Shown: positions 34,002-44,624, counted from the stretch's first letter. The stretch: 64,000 nt of DNA from Flavipsychrobacter sp. (GCA_025963465.1 JAOQAP010000092.1:1-64000), one strand, 5' to 3'. Made by a program: numbers and translations. Notes: a model not told the origin generated them from the sequence alone.

Positions 34002-35603
34002 CTATCTTGTAATAATGATCCGCTGATCAGATTTCCACTCTTTTGTGATAACGCTAACAACATAGATTCCCGAAGGCATATTCAATGTTATCTCAGTAGG
34101 TTGGTTAGCTACAGATGTTAGTTCTTTTATTTTTTGGCCAAATAGATTGGTCACAATAATAGTCACACTTTCATTGGTAGCATCATTAACAGTAACATTA
34201 AAATTTCCATTTGAAGGATTTGGAAAAATATTTATTTGACTATTTGTGATTGTTTGATTTTTGATCTCCAGAGTAGTGTCACAGGATATGTATAATGAAG
34301 AGGTATCGGATTTAATTCCATCTGTTACTGCCATTACAATGGTATCATTGCCAGCATAACCTCTACCTCGTATATACACAAATCCCGAGGGCGTTATAGT
34401 GCTACCCGTAGAAGCTTGGGCATATGAGGTAGCAACATATCCATGGTTTGGTCTTGATATTAGCGTCCATGTAAGTGCTTTGCCTGTGTCAAGGTCGTTT
34501 ATAGCTAAGAAGGGGTTGATAACAGTAGACTCAAGGCAAAAATTTACTGTTTGTGATTTACCGTGAGTAAAATAAGGAAAACGATCGAGGTCATCAATTA
34601 CCCTTACAACTCCGGATAAGTGATCTCCAACGTATATAGTTGTTCCGCTTTTATTTACTGCAATTCCAAATGGCCATGCAATGTTAGCCAATGGCGCAGG
34701 GCCACCATCCCCTGTATTAGCTTTCGCGCCGGCACCACAAATTGTACTGATTATTCCGGATTTATTTATTTTACGAACACGGTAGTTGGATTCATCTGTT
34801 ATATATACATTCCCGTTATCATCTACGGCGACACCACAAGGCGCATTTAGCCAGGCATCTGTAGCTTGCATACCATCTCCATTATAGCCTCCTTGTGTGA
34901 AACTGCTTCCACCTGAGTATCCATTACCTGCAATTATAACTGTTTTTCCAGATGGATTTATTTTATATACTTTATTTGAATAATATCCTGCGACATACAT
35001 ATTTTCGGATGCATCAAAGACCAGGCTGATAGGCCCATTGATTTTACTATTGTAGGTAGATATAATTCCCGAGCTGTTTATTTTACGTATGCGGTCATTG
35101 CCTGCATCCCCTATGTAAATATTTCCTGCCTTATCTACCAGTACAGCGCATGGGTTTCTCAATTCTGCTGCTGTTGCAGGTCCTCCATCACCGCTATATC
35201 CTCCCCAGTCGGGCATAGTGCTGCTTCCTGCTATTGTGGTAATAATTCCTGTAGGGTCTATTTTTCTTACGCGTTCATTAACCATGTCTGCAACATAAAT
35301 GTTCCCGCTCGCATCTATTGCCACACCCATAGGCCCTCTGAAAGTGGCATTCGTAGCTGGGCCACCATCTCCGCTAAATCCTGCTACACCCGTGCCGGCA
35401 ATATTGGTTACTATTCCGGAGGGTGTAACTTTAATTACAACAGATTTATTTTTATCAGCAATGTATATATTTCCTGAAATATCAATAGCCATTCCTGATG
35501 GATTGATTAATGTAGTATTATCAACAAATTTTTTTATTGTCTGAGCATTGCTGATAATAGGGCAGCAGGAAATAACTGCTATGAATAATGTTTTGAATCT
35601 CAT
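34002..35603 (-). CDS. Secreted NHL-repeat protein with T9SS sorting domain (smaller)
   Basis: 533 residues: signal peptide (about 1-20), five to six NHL units (pattern GNIYIAD ... IRKI ... GIISTIAG-x-G-x-GFSGDGGPATNA, about 25-320), an immunoglobulin/cadherin-like region (about 335-435; LAINDLDTGKALTWTLISRP, YAGNDTIVMAVTDG), and a T9SS sorting domain at about 455-533 (INIFPNPSNGNFNVTV ... MPSGIYVVSVIT). Same repeat family as the 778-residue protein at 8731. Function unknown; predicted surface-exposed. The gene is more A+T rich than its dxr neighbour. Confidence 0.9.
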   Translation of the reverse strand: MRFKTLFIAVISCCPIISNAQTIKKFVDNTTLINPSGMAIDISGNIYIADKNKSVVIKVTPSGIVTNIAGTGVAGFSGDGGPATNATFRGPMGVAIDASGNIYVADMVNERVRKIDPTGIITTIAGSSTMPDWGGYSGDGGPATAAELRNPCAVLVDKAGNIYIGDAGNDRIRKINSSGIISTYNSKINGPISLVFDASENMYVAGYYSNKVYKINPSGKTVIIAGNGYSGGSSFTQGGYNGDGMQATDAWLNAPCGVAVDDNGNVYITDESNYRVRKINKSGIISTICGAGAKANTGDGGPAPLANIAWPFGIAVNKSGTTIYVGDHLSGVVRVIDDLDRFPYFTHGKSQTVNFCLESTVINPFLAINDLDTGKALTWTLISRPNHGYVATSYAQASTGSTITPSGFVYIRGRGYAGNDTIVMAVTDGIKSDTSSLYISCDTTLEIKNQTITNSQINIFPNPSNGNFNVTVNDATNESVTIIVTNLFGQKIKELTSVANQPTEITLNMPSGIYVVSVITKEWKSDQRIIITR

Positions 35604-35939
35604 AGATATAGGTTTTTATGTTAAAAATAAGTAAAGTTGTCGCAAGAAAAAAAATATATGGGGTTCTCGTGACTCTTCTCACTATGATTAACGGTTAATA
35701 TGCAATTATATTTCTTTATTATTTTCCAGTATATTGTGTTGACTTGTACCGGAAGAAACCTGAAGGGATGCCGCAGTATATAATGTGTTGCTCATTGATT
35801 ACCAATCCTGTTATTTTGAGCTCTTTTTTTGCAGCAACCGGAAGTTGTGTATTTATCAATAGGAAAGTACTGCCAATATGATGGCTGTAAGATCTGGTTT
35901 CATTTTACCGTAGGCTCAGAATAAGTTCCATAATTGAAT
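35604..35939. other. A+T-rich intergenic region between the NHL gene and gcvP
   Basis: No gene, RNA or riboswitch is recognised; in particular no glycine-riboswitch-like sequence precedes gcvP. A 62-codon stop-free stretch on the minus strand (35719-35904) reads like protein but has no ATG; it may be a gene remnant or chance. Confidence 0.5.
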
Positions 35940-35947
35940 TATCTTTG
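35940..35947 (+). promoter_or_regulatory. Promoter -7 element of gcvP
   Basis: TATCTTTG followed by C matches TAnnTTTG, 39 bases before the ATG at 35987. It overlaps the TTG at 35945 that would be the alternative start, favouring the ATG. Confidence 0.6.
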
Positions 35948-35986
35948 CACCTCATTTTTACGTTTCTTTTAAATATTTGTAGCGGT

Positions 35987-38857
35987 ATGAATTTATTTTC
36001 CATTCAAAGCAAGGAATTTATAGGGCGCCATATTGGGCCTAATGCACAGGACACCAAGGATATGCTGGGCACCATAGGTGTAGAAAGCATGGAAGAGCTG
36101 ATAGGACGCACGGTGCCGGCGGCTATACGCATGGACCACAAGCTGAATATACCGGAAGGTGTAAGCGAAGCGGAATACCTGGCGCAGTTGAAAGAAACGT
36201 CGCAGAAAAATAAAGTATTCAAAACATACATAGGCCAGGGTTATTATGATACCCATACCCCAAGCGTAATTCTGCGCAACATATTTGAGAACCCGGGTTG
36301 GTACACACAATATACTCCTTACCAGGCAGAGATCAGCCAGGGCCGTTTGGAGAGCCTGCTGAACTTCCAGACAATGGTGTGCGACCTTACCGGCCTGGAG
36401 CTGGCAAACGCATCGCTGCTTGATGAAGCAACAGCTGCTGCTGAGGCAATGACCATGTTCTACCACATGTTCAACAAAGACCACAAGCACCCTGTGCGCC
36501 CTAAGTTCTTTGTAGATCATGATGTGTTCCCGCAAACAAAAGATGTAGTAGCTACACGTGCACGTCCATTGAACATTGAAATAGTTTACGGAGATTTCCG
36601 TGTTGCTGATCTTGATACTACTTACTTCGGTGCATTGGTTCAGTATCCTAATGCAAAGGGTAGTGTGGAAGACTACCGTGGCTTCATTGCATCTATGCAT
36701 GAGGCCGGTGGTTATGTAGCTATGGCTACAGACCTGCTGGCATTAACATTGCTTACACCTCCGGGTGAGCTGGGTGCTGATTGCGCAGTTGGCTGTGCAC
36801 AGCGTTTTGGTGTGCCAATGGGCTTCGGTGGCCCGCACGCTGCATTCTTTACTACTAAAGATGATTTCAAACGCCAGATACCCGGCCGTATTATAGGTGT
36901 GAGCATAGATACTTATGGCAACCGTGCACTGCGTATGGCACTGGGCACACGTGAGCAGCATATCAAAAGGGAAAAAGCAACTTCTAACATATGCACTGCA
37001 CAGGCATTGCTGGCAAATATAGCTGCTATGTATGCGGTGTATCATGGGTCTGATGGCCTGAAGACAATAGCTAAGCGTGTAACAGCATTAACACTTGCAC
37101 TGAACGACGCACTTACAGAAGTTGGCGTAAATGTGGTAAACAAAACGTTCTTCGATACACTGACCATCTCTGTTAATGATGTAGCTGCTGTTCGTAAGAA
37201 TGCAGAAGCGCGTGGTATGAATTTCTACTATGCAAAGGATGGTAGCATCAGCATATCACTGGATGAAACAACTACGCCGGGCGATGTACTGGACATACTC
37301 AGCGTATTCACTAATGAGAATGAGCCTTCATCGTTCTCTGTAGACGATCAGACTGCACTGACGAACATACCAACATCTCTTACACGTACCAGCGATCTGC
37401 TGACACAGCAGGTATTTAACAGCCATCACAGCGAAACGCAGATGATGCGCTATATAAAGATGCTGGAAAATAAAGACCTGAGCCTGAACACAAGTATGAT
37501 ATCTCTTGGTTCATGTACCATGAAGCTGAATGCAGCATCTGAGATGATGCCGCTGAGCTGGGTACACTGGAGCAAGATGCATCCGTTCGCACCAAATGAC
37601 CAGGCAGCAGGTTACCTGCAGATAGTAAAAGAATTGTCTGCATACCTCTGCGAGATCACAGCATTTGACGCCTGCAGCCTGCAGCCAAACAGTGGTGCGC
37701 AGGGCGAGTATGCCGGCCTGCTGGCAATACGTGGTTACCACGAAAGCCGCAACGAAGCACATCGTGATGTGATACTGATACCAATATCTGCACATGGTAC
37801 CAACCCTGCAAGTGCGGTAATGGTAGGTTACAAAGTGGTAGTGGTAAAAGCACTGGAGAACGGATATATAGACGTAGAAGACCTGAAAGAAAAAGCACAT
37901 CATCACGCTAAACATCTTGCGGGTATCATGATTACTTACCCATCTACTTATGGTGTGTATGAAGAATCTGTAAAAGACATTACGAACATTATACACGAAC
38001 ATGGCGGACAGGTGTACATGGACGGTGCAAATATGAATGCACAGGTGGGCCTTACAGCTCCGGGCCTTATAGGTGCGGATGTTTGCCACCTGAACCTGCA
38101 TAAAACATTTGCTATACCCCACGGCGGTGGTGGTCCCGGCATGGGCCCTATCTGCGTGAAGAGCCACCTGGAGCCATTCCTGCCATCTCACGTTACTTTA
38201 AAAGAAGGTGATGCGCATGCGGTATCTGCTGCTCCGTTTGGTTCTGCAAGTATCCTGCTTATCTCTTATGGTTATATCCGCATGTTAGGTTCAGCAGGTT
38301 GCCGCCTCTCTACAGAGAACGCTATCCTGAACGCAAACTACATGCGTGCCCGCCTGCAGAATGATTTCGATATCCTGTATACCGGCAGCGGTGGTACATG
38401 TGCGCATGAGTTCATAGTAGATCTTCGTCCGTTCAAAAAGAGTGCAGAGATAGAAGCTGAAGATGTGGCAAAACGTCTTATCGATTATGGTTTCCACGCA
38501 CCTACTATGAGTTTCCCGGTAGCGGGTACGCTCATGATAGAGCCAACAGAAAGTGAAGACAAAGCTGAGCTGGACCGCTTCTGCGATGCTCTGTTGGGTA
38601 TACGCGCTGAGATACGTGCAGTAGAAGAAGGTAAGGCTGATAAGCTGGACAACGTGCTGAAGAACGCACCGCACACACAGTCTATTATTACTGCTGATGA
38701 ATGGAATCATAAATACACAAGGCAGGAAGCAGCATTCCCGCTTCCTTATGTAAAGCACAACAAGTTCTGGCCTAGCGTATCACGTGTCAATAACACTTAC
38801 GGCGATCGTAACCTGGTATGCACATGTGAGCCTACAGAATCTTATGCAGAAGCATAG
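35987..38857 (+). CDS. gcvP: Glycine dehydrogenase (glycine cleavage system P protein)
   Basis: 956 residues from the ATG at 35987. A full-length P protein with fused alpha and beta halves: N-terminal [17 protein letters not shown] and [17 protein letters not shown], the second-half start [20 protein letters not shown], and the PLP-binding Lys in [19 protein letters not shown] (Lys about 705). It decarboxylates glycine and passes the aminomethyl group to the lipoyl H protein. gcvT and gcvH are not in the window. Followed by a strong hairpin terminator. Confidence 0.97.
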   Translation: MNLFSIQSKEFIGRHIGPNAQDTKDMLGTIGVESMEELIGRTVPAAIRMDHKLNIPEGVSEAEYLAQLKETSQKNKVFKTYIGQGYYDTHTPSVILRNIFENPGWYTQYTPYQAEISQGRLESLLNFQTMVCDLTGLELANASLLDEATAAAEAMTMFYHMFNKDHKHPVRPKFFVDHDVFPQTKDVVATRARPLNIEIVYGDFRVADLDTTYFGALVQYPNAKGSVEDYRGFIASMHEAGGYVAMATDLLALTLLTPPGELGADCAVGCAQRFGVPMGFGGPHAAFFTTKDDFKRQIPGRIIGVSIDTYGNRALRMALGTREQHIKREKATSNICTAQALLANIAAMYAVYHGSDGLKTIAKRVTALTLALNDALTEVGVNVVNKTFFDTLTISVNDVAAVRKNAEARGMNFYYAKDGSISISLDETTTPGDVLDILSVFTNENEPSSFSVDDQTALTNIPTSLTRTSDLLTQQVFNSHHSETQMMRYIKMLENKDLSLNTSMISLGSCTMKLNAASEMMPLSWVHWSKMHPFAPNDQAAGYLQIVKELSAYLCEITAFDACSLQPNSGAQGEYAGLLAIRGYHESRNEAHRDVILIPISAHGTNPASAVMVGYKVVVVKALENGYIDVEDLKEKAHHHAKHLAGIMITYPSTYGVYEESVKDITNIIHEHGGQVYMDGANMNAQVGLTAPGLIGADVCHLNLHKTFAIPHGGGGPGMGPICVKSHLEPFLPSHVTLKEGDAHAVSAAPFGSASILLISYGYIRMLGSAGCRLSTENAILNANYMRARLQNDFDILYTGSGGTCAHEFIVDLRPFKKSAEIEAEDVAKRLIDYGFHAPTMSFPVAGTLMIEPTESEDKAELDRFCDALLGIRAEIRAVEEGKADKLDNVLKNAPHTQSIITADEWNHKYTRQEAAFPLPYVKHNKFWPSVSRVNNTYGDRNLVCTCEPTESYAEA

Positions 38858-38905
38858 TTAATAATTGCTCAATGGCTGAATAGCCGGATGGCTCAATGTT
38901 TCCAT

Positions 38906-38942
38906 AAATGCAAAACCCGCCACAGAGGCGGGTTTTGCATTT
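38906..38942. terminator. Bidirectional terminator between gcvP and the TPR sensor gene
   Basis: Perfect 16-bp arms (AAATGCAAAACCCGCC, 38906-38921, and complement 38927-38942) with a 5-base loop. AAAA/TTTT flanks in the stem serve both convergent genes. Confidence 0.85.
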
Positions 38943-38986
38943 ATAATCAGCTAAGATTGTTTTGAGGTCAGAAAGATTGTAGTGGG

Positions 38987-40708
38987 TTACGATTCAGTAC
39001 GTTCCTCATCCTTTCCGTAGCGGAGCTTGTTCTCCTTAATGATAACATCCTTCACCACCTTGTCCAGTTTGTCTGTTACTACAGCAAGGCCTTCTATTAC
39101 TTCTTTGTTTACAGGGTCTGCCGGGTCTTCAAAGTTGAATAGCTGTATCAGTCCTAATATAGTGGCTATTGGCCCTCTCACATGGTGTGCCTGTGTATGT
39201 GCTATGTCGCTGAGCACATTGCTTTGTGCTTCTATATGCGCCAGGTGGCTTTTCTTCTCACGGGATAGGAGCTCGTTGTACTTCTTTTGTATGTTGTAGT
39301 TCCTGTAAATGAAGAAAGCCAGCGCTACGACCAGCAACAACCCTGCAAAACCTGTATAGGTAAATCGTTTTTGACGATCAATTGTACTGTCGTATATACG
39401 GGCCTGTGAAAGACTGTCGATCTCCTGCTTTTTCTTAAATTCAAACTCCAGGGAGTTCTTGGTAAATTCATTCTCTTTGTCAATGTTGTAGAGGCTGTCA
39501 CGGGTTGAAATGAAGTGTTCGTAAGCATCGAGACCCTCCATATGTTTACCACTGCTCTTGTATGCTTTATACAGTGCAAACCATGCATTCTTTTCGTCGT
39601 CAAGGTCCCTGTTTGTCTGGGCTATGCTCAGTGCTTTCTGTAGTGAAGGAATGGCCAGGTCATACATGTTTTGTTTTATGTAGATATTGCCCAGCGTAAT
39701 GTATGATTTAGGTAAAAGGTCTACATAGCTTTGGTCTTCTGCAAGACGTAATGAAGTATCGGAGTAGGCAAGTGCCTTAGGATAAACATAAGTATCGAGA
39801 TAGGTGTTGGCCAGTTCGTCAAGTATCTTTACCTCTTCCCTGAATTCGTTTATTTCGCGGCATTTGAACAGTGCCAGTTGGTAATTCTCAATTGCTTTCT
39901 GGTAATTATGTTTTAGTTTGAATGTTTTACCAAATCCTGTAAGGCTGGCTATCTGGAAGTAAATGTCTTTTATGGAAACGGTAAGCTTCCATACTTTTTC
40001 ATAGTATTCGTAAGCCTTGTCCGGGTTAGACATGGTAAGGTATATATCACCTATGTTCAGCAGTAAGCCGGCTCTCTGCAGTGTATCCTGTATATCTCTT
40101 CCATGCTTTGAGTTGGCAAAAGAATCCAGTTTATTCAATGATATTTTGTAGGAAATAAGTGCATTGTTGTAATCCCCTATGATCTTCCATACAACGCCCT
40201 CATCTGCCAGTACGCCAATCTGCATGTTAATATCGGGTCGTAATGCCAGCACCTTATTGTAGTATTCCAACGCCTTTGTGTGCTGAGATAGTTTCTGGTA
40301 AAATTTTGCTATTGTTTCTAATGCGATAGACTCGTTGAGCGTATCATTAAATTTTTGTGCAAGCGTTACGTTCTCTCCTAAAGCCGCAAAAGCTTTAGGG
40401 TAGTTCTTCATACAGGTAAAGTAGATATCACCTATCTTTCTATTGGCCTTATAAAGGCCGTCATGCCAATTGATCTTTTCTGCGAGCTTCTTCGCTTCAT
40501 TCGCTATGATTATCTTGTTGTTAGAATCTTCACAGTATATGACGGCTGCCATATCTATGAATGCCTTTACCTGCCCTGTGTCGCTTGATAGCTGATGTAC
40601 CAGGGACTTAATAGAATCAACATTAAACCGTTCAGATTGGGCAGAAAGATCGAAGGAGATGACAATAAAACTAAATAAAGCAATAAAGTATCTGTAACTG
40701 GTCTTCAT
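38987..40708 (-). CDS. TPR sensor protein with membrane helix and DHp-like domain lacking an ATPase
   Basis: 573 residues: signal peptide (about 1-22), periplasmic tetratricopeptide repeats (about 40-400), a coiled-coil stretch, one membrane helix (about 445-465; FAGLLLVVALAFFIYRNY) and a short cytoplasmic tail. The tail resembles a histidine-kinase dimerisation domain with the H-box-like sequence HHVRGPIATILGLIQLF (His508/509). The usual HATPase_c domain is absent: the protein ends about 65 residues after the histidine. The tail is strongly similar to the end of the PAS protein at 56811-57443. It may be a phosphotransfer or scaffold protein working with a separate kinase ATPase (inference). 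Confidence 0.85.
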   Translation of the reverse strand: MKTSYRYFIALFSFIVISFDLSAQSERFNVDSIKSLVHQLSSDTGQVKAFIDMAAVIYCEDSNNKIIIANEAKKLAEKINWHDGLYKANRKIGDIYFTCMKNYPKAFAALGENVTLAQKFNDTLNESIALETIAKFYQKLSQHTKALEYYNKVLALRPDINMQIGVLADEGVVWKIIGDYNNALISYKISLNKLDSFANSKHGRDIQDTLQRAGLLLNIGDIYLTMSNPDKAYEYYEKVWKLTVSIKDIYFQIASLTGFGKTFKLKHNYQKAIENYQLALFKCREINEFREEVKILDELANTYLDTYVYPKALAYSDTSLRLAEDQSYVDLLPKSYITLGNIYIKQNMYDLAIPSLQKALSIAQTNRDLDDEKNAWFALYKAYKSSGKHMEGLDAYEHFISTRDSLYNIDKENEFTKNSLEFEFKKKQEIDSLSQARIYDSTIDRQKRFTYTGFAGLLLVVALAFFIYRNYNIQKKYNELLSREKKSHLAHIEAQSNVLSDIAHTQAHHVRGPIATILGLIQLFNFEDPADPVNKEVIEGLAVVTDKLDKVVKDVIIKENKLRYGKDEERTES

Positions 40709-40978
40709 GGTTTATATTATCTATACTTAATCGGTAAAAGCGATGCCGGGGAAAATGAAGACCGGATTCTTCTCGCTAAATTACAAAAATCCAGAAATTT
40801 ACATCGTACTAATTTAGCCGTGGACGTTTTTTGCTTAATATGTTTATTAATTGACATTGAAAAATAAATATATTGTATTTTTTTTGAACTAGTTACGCAT
40901 CATCTATTTAATAGTTATCAATTAATTCTTTATTATTCGGATAATTTTATATTATTTGTTGATATGCTGAATAAAATG
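40709..40978. other. A+T-rich intergenic region upstream of two divergent genes
   Basis: Very A+T rich with runs of A or T; no gene or RNA seen. It holds the promoters of the minus-strand TPR sensor gene and the plus-strand orphan at 41032. Confidence 0.4.
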
Positions 40979-41011
40979 TTTGTTTTTTAGGAAAAAAATG
41001 AAGTATCTTTA
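40979..41011 (+). promoter_or_regulatory. Promoter of the orphan secreted protein gene
   Basis: TTTG (40979-40982), 21-base spacer, TATCTTTA (41004-41011), one base from TAnnTTTG, 20 bases before the ATG. Confidence 0.5.
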
Positions 41012-41031
41012 TCTTACAAAATGTTCCCGGT

Positions 41032-41526
41032 ATGAAAAAAGAACTCCTAAACAAATTGTTGTTATCAGGTAAGGTAAAGATGGTCAGCTTTTTTGCTGGT
41101 TTATTGCTCACTACTATGCCTGCTTTTTCTAATGCCGCAACCGTTTCATTTGGTGTCACGTTCGGCAATCCTCAGTCCAATGGTGGTGTTTGTGTTGGGA
41201 AGGGTGTGTGCAGAGAGTCTTTGGGCGATGCAAGCGGGTCTCCTGAAGCGGTAAATGTTTCATTTGGAACAAGCGAAACTAATCCAAGCATACTGACGAT
41301 GACCTTCAGTATGAGTGAACTGACTGAAAAGCAGCCTGACAAGGTGAGTGGATTTACGGATCCTATGGGTTATTCTTTTGATGCGCCTTATATGCTGAGT
41401 AAGCCACAATTTGGTCCTTTACATTTGTTGCCGGGAGCTATGGTTGCTCCGGGAACAAGGTATACAGTTATGATAACCGGCGATAACGTAACTGTGTATA
41501 TACCATATGCTCATACAGATATGTAA
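41032..41526 (+). CDS. Hypothetical exported protein
   Basis: 164 residues, not recognised. An N-terminal hydrophobic signal segment (about 14-36, MVSFFAGLLLTTMPAFSNAA, probably cleaved near residue 36) follows a Lys-rich start. The mature part is strand-rich (VSFGVTFGNPQSNGGVCVGK, VNVSFGTSETNPSILTMTFS, YTVMITGDNVTVYIP) with two cysteines (VCVGKGVCRES) that could form a disulfide. No sorting domain, lipobox or enzymatic motif. It is a single-gene unit ending at a strong terminator, convergent with dxs. Confidence 0.75.
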   Translation: MKKELLNKLLLSGKVKMVSFFAGLLLTTMPAFSNAATVSFGVTFGNPQSNGGVCVGKGVCRESLGDASGSPEAVNVSFGTSETNPSILTMTFSMSELTEKQPDKVSGFTDPMGYSFDAPYMLSKPQFGPLHLLPGAMVAPGTRYTVMITGDNVTVYIPYAHTDM

Positions 41527-41547
41527 ACCTAAAGATAATAGTAATAG

Positions 41548-41579
41548 AAAATGGCGCTGTGTATACAGCGCCATTTTTA
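41548..41579. terminator. Terminator between the orphan gene and dxs
   Basis: 13-bp arms AAAATGGCGCTGT (41548-41560) and complement (41565-41577), loop GTAT, then TT. Symmetrical A/T flanks can serve both convergent genes. Confidence 0.85.
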
Positions 41580-41620
41580 TTGGTACAAACCAGTTATCAT
41601 AAAAGAAGGTGAATGGTATT

Positions 41621-43537
41621 CTACAGTGTCACAGTGACACCGGCAAACTCCCTTACCGCATCTGCGATAGCCCGGGCATCATATCCACATTCACGATGCA
41701 ACTCTTCAGGCTTGCCATGTTCCACAATACGATCGGGTATGCCCAGTATCTTTACTTCAGCTGAATAATTATGTGCTGCCATAAACTCAAGTATAGCACT
41801 GCCAAAACCACCTACTATAGTGCCGTCCTCTACAGTTATTATTTTGTTATAGCGTTGAAATACTTCATGCAGCATTGCTTCATCCAGTGGTTTCACAAAG
41901 CGCATATCATAATGAGCCGGGCAGATGTCTTCTGTAGCTAGTGATTTGCAGGCAGTCACAGCAAAATTGCCGGGATGCCCTATAGAGAGTATTGCCACTT
42001 CGCGACCGTCACATATTTTACGCCCTGTACCTGTTTCTATTTTTTCGAATGGTGTTTTCCATTGCGGCATTACGCCCTGGCCGCGTGGATAACGAATGAC
42101 ATAAGGCATCTCGTTTTCCGGTAACTGCGATGTGTACATCAGGTTACGCAATTCCGACTCATTCATGGGTGCACTTACTATAAGATTAGGTATACAGCGC
42201 ATAAATGCAAGATCATAAGCACCATGGTGTGTAGGACCATCATCACCCACTACACCTGCCCTGTCCAGGCAAAAGATGACCGGTAGTTTCTGAATGGCCA
42301 CATCATGTATCACCATATCATAGGCACGTTGCATAAAGCTGCTGTATATGTTGCAAAACACCTTCATGCCACGTGTGGCCAGGCCTGCACTTAACGTAAC
42401 TGCATGCTGTTCTGCAATACCTACATCTATAGCGCGATCAGGCATTGCGTCCATCATAAATTTCATAGAGCAGCCTGAAGGCATAGCAGGAGTAATACCC
42501 ATTATCAATGGGTTCTTTTCTGCAAGCTCTACAAGTGTATGTCCGAATACGTCCTGGTATTTAGGAGGTTCCGGAACTGTAATTATTTTCTTATTGATCT
42601 TACCTGTTATCTTGTCAAATGTACCCGGGGCATGCCACAGGGTCTGGTCTTTTTCGGCCAATCCGTATCCTTTTCCCTTTACTGTTTTTATGTGCAGCAA
42701 TTTAGGGCCGGGTATGTCATGCAATCCTTTCAGTGTCTCTGTAAGTTTCAGCACATTATGGCCGTCAATAGGGCCAAAGTAACGTAAGCCCAAGGCTTCG
42801 AACAGGTTGCTGCTTTTAGAAACAACGCCTTTTAATCCGGCTTCTACCTTTGATGCGAGCTTCTGGAAATCTTTGGTAGGCAACATGCCCAGCATTTTCC
42901 AGATGTCATCGCGGAATTTATTGTAAGTATGTGATGTAGTAATGTCTGTAAGGTATTCTTTCAGTGCGCCAACATTGGGGTCGATGGACATGTTGTTATC
43001 ATTGAGTATGACCAGCAGGTTGGCTCCGCTGACACCGGCATGGTTCAGCGCTTCGAAAGGAAGGCCTGCTGTCATAGCGCCATCACCAATTACAGCAATG
43101 TGACGGCGATAATCTTCACCTTTGTATTTAGAGGCAATGGCCATACCCAGGGCAGCAGAAATAGAGGTAGATGAATGGCCTACCCCAAAAGCGTCGTAAA
43201 TGCTTTCGCTGCGTTTAGGAAACCCGCTGAGCCCGCCATATTTACGATTGGTATGAAATATACTGCGACGACCGGTAAGTATCTTATGACCGTAAGCCTG
43301 ATGGCCTACATCCCATATCAGTTGGTCATCGGGAGTATTGAATACGTAATGTAATGCAACAGTAAGCTCTACCACGCCAAGGCTGGCACCAAAATGGCCG
43401 CCATGTATGCTTACGCAGTCTACAATAAACTGTCGTAATTCATCACATACCTGTACAAGCTGGTTTTTGCTCAGCTTCTTGAGGTCATCCGGGGTATTTA
43501 TCTGGCTAAGGAGTGGTCCTGCAACTATTTCTTCCAT
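41621..43537 (-). CDS. dxs: 1-deoxy-D-xylulose-5-phosphate synthase
   Basis: 638 residues, full length. HGGHFGASLGVVELTVALH near residue 41, thiamine diphosphate motif GDGAMTAGLPFEALNHAG (about 151) with the closing NDNNMSI, the transketolase active-site Glu in GIAEQHAVTLSAGLA (about 372), and the C-terminal transketolase domain. It condenses pyruvate and glyceraldehyde 3-phosphate at the start of the MEP isoprenoid pathway and feeds Dxr, encoded at 32750. Divergent from the CPBP protease gene. Confidence 0.97.
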   Translation of the reverse strand: MEEIVAGPLLSQINTPDDLKKLSKNQLVQVCDELRQFIVDCVSIHGGHFGASLGVVELTVALHYVFNTPDDQLIWDVGHQAYGHKILTGRRSIFHTNRKYGGLSGFPKRSESIYDAFGVGHSSTSISAALGMAIASKYKGEDYRRHIAVIGDGAMTAGLPFEALNHAGVSGANLLVILNDNNMSIDPNVGALKEYLTDITTSHTYNKFRDDIWKMLGMLPTKDFQKLASKVEAGLKGVVSKSSNLFEALGLRYFGPIDGHNVLKLTETLKGLHDIPGPKLLHIKTVKGKGYGLAEKDQTLWHAPGTFDKITGKINKKIITVPEPPKYQDVFGHTLVELAEKNPLIMGITPAMPSGCSMKFMMDAMPDRAIDVGIAEQHAVTLSAGLATRGMKVFCNIYSSFMQRAYDMVIHDVAIQKLPVIFCLDRAGVVGDDGPTHHGAYDLAFMRCIPNLIVSAPMNESELRNLMYTSQLPENEMPYVIRYPRGQGVMPQWKTPFEKIETGTGRKICDGREVAILSIGHPGNFAVTACKSLATEDICPAHYDMRFVKPLDEAMLHEVFQRYNKIITVEDGTIVGGFGSAILEFMAAHNYSAEVKILGIPDRIVEHGKPEELHRECGYDARAIADAVREFAGVTVTL

Positions 43538-43688
43538 GCACGTATTGATACTAACCTACAAAAATAAATAAAATACTAACGCTATCTTAATATACGCATA
43601 AAAACGAATTTAAGATGCAGGTTATAAAGTGCAAATTTGAAGCCAATGTAGCTGTTTACGTTACCTTCGCGGTTAATTTGTGTTAAAA

Positions 43689-44624
43689 ATGAAGTATTTC
43701 CGTACATATCCATGGGGAATGCAGCTTTTGCTGTTCCTGCTTATGGCATTTACTTTTCTTTCCGCTGCAGTAGCTGTTATTTCTTCATTACTTCCGGCAT
43801 TGACAGGGGTGTCTGCGGCAGATATTCAGCACATCACGCCTGTTGCATCAGTAGCCGTAATAAATGGCGCCATATTAACGCAAGGCGTATTCAGTGTATT
43901 TACCTACCTGTTTACAGCAGTTATTTTCGCATATCTTTCTCATCCACGACCTGCAGAATACCTGGGGATAAGAGCTCCCGGGAAAAGCATTCAATGGGTG
44001 CTTGCTTTATTGGTCATGCTGGGTGCTATGCCATTGTTAATGGGAATAGAGGAACTGATCAGCCATATTGACTTTGGTGCAAAAGTGAAAGCTTCGCAAA
44101 AGGAGAATGACGACATTATGAAAGCGTTCATGAATATTGCGGATATTAAAGGATTTGTAAGAATATTTATTGTAATGGCAATTATACCTGCGATAGGTGA
44201 GGAATTGTTTTTCAGGGGGGTATTGATGCGGTTCTCAAGGCAAAAAAGCCGGGATATGGTTATCCCGATAGTATTTACAGCAGCAGTGTTTGCCTATGCG
44301 CACAGTAATATATACGGCATGACCTCTATTTTTTTAGCCGGGGTTTTGCTGGCTGTTATATATAACCTCACCGGTTCTATCTGGTGCAGTATATTAGCCC
44401 ATCTCTTCTTCAACGGGTCGCAGATCGTACTGCATTACTGGGGCAATACAAATAAGATGATCAGTACATTTGCGGCCAGCGATTCTATGCCGGTCTCATT
44501 TCTTATTGCCGGAGCAGTGCTGTTTAGCATATCTCTATACCTGCTTATCAAAAACAAAACGCCATTACCTGAAAACTGGGCTGATAATTTTACAAGAGCA
44601 GAACTTTCACAATTAACTGATTAA
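43689..44624 (+). CDS. CPBP-family (CAAX protease-like) intramembrane metalloprotease
   Basis: 311 residues from the ATG at 43689 (a GTG three codons upstream is also in frame). About seven to eight membrane helices. Motifs of the Abi/CPBP family: EELFFRGVLMRF (metal and catalytic Glu pair about 171), FAYAHSNIYG (His) and HLFFNGSQIV (His and Asn). The family includes CAAX prenyl endopeptidases and bacteriocin-immunity-type proteins; the substrate is unknown. First of a run of plus-strand genes with cdsA (15-base gap) and psd, suggesting a membrane-biogenesis unit. Confidence 0.9.
   Translation: MKYFRTYPWGMQLLLFLLMAFTFLSAAVAVISSLLPALTGVSAADIQHITPVASVAVINGAILTQGVFSVFTYLFTAVIFAYLSHPRPAEYLGIRAPGKSIQWVLALLVMLGAMPLLMGIEELISHIDFGAKVKASQKENDDIMKAFMNIADIKGFVRIFIVMAIIPAIGEELFFRGVLMRFSRQKSRDMVIPIVFTAAVFAYAHSNIYGMTSIFLAGVLLAVIYNLTGSIWCSILAHLFFNGSQIVLHYWGNTNKMISTFAASDSMPVSFLIAGAVLFSISLYLLIKNKTPLPENWADNFTRAELSQLTD

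Noticed and set aside
35719-35904. A 62-codon stop-free minus-strand stretch upstream of gcvP that reads like protein
   Set aside because: No ATG start, no ribosome-binding context, and no recognisable family; it could be a gene remnant but chance is not excluded.
35604-35986. Possible glycine riboswitch before gcvP
   Set aside because: No conserved glycine-aptamer segments were found; the promoter element at 35940 leaves only a 40-base leader.
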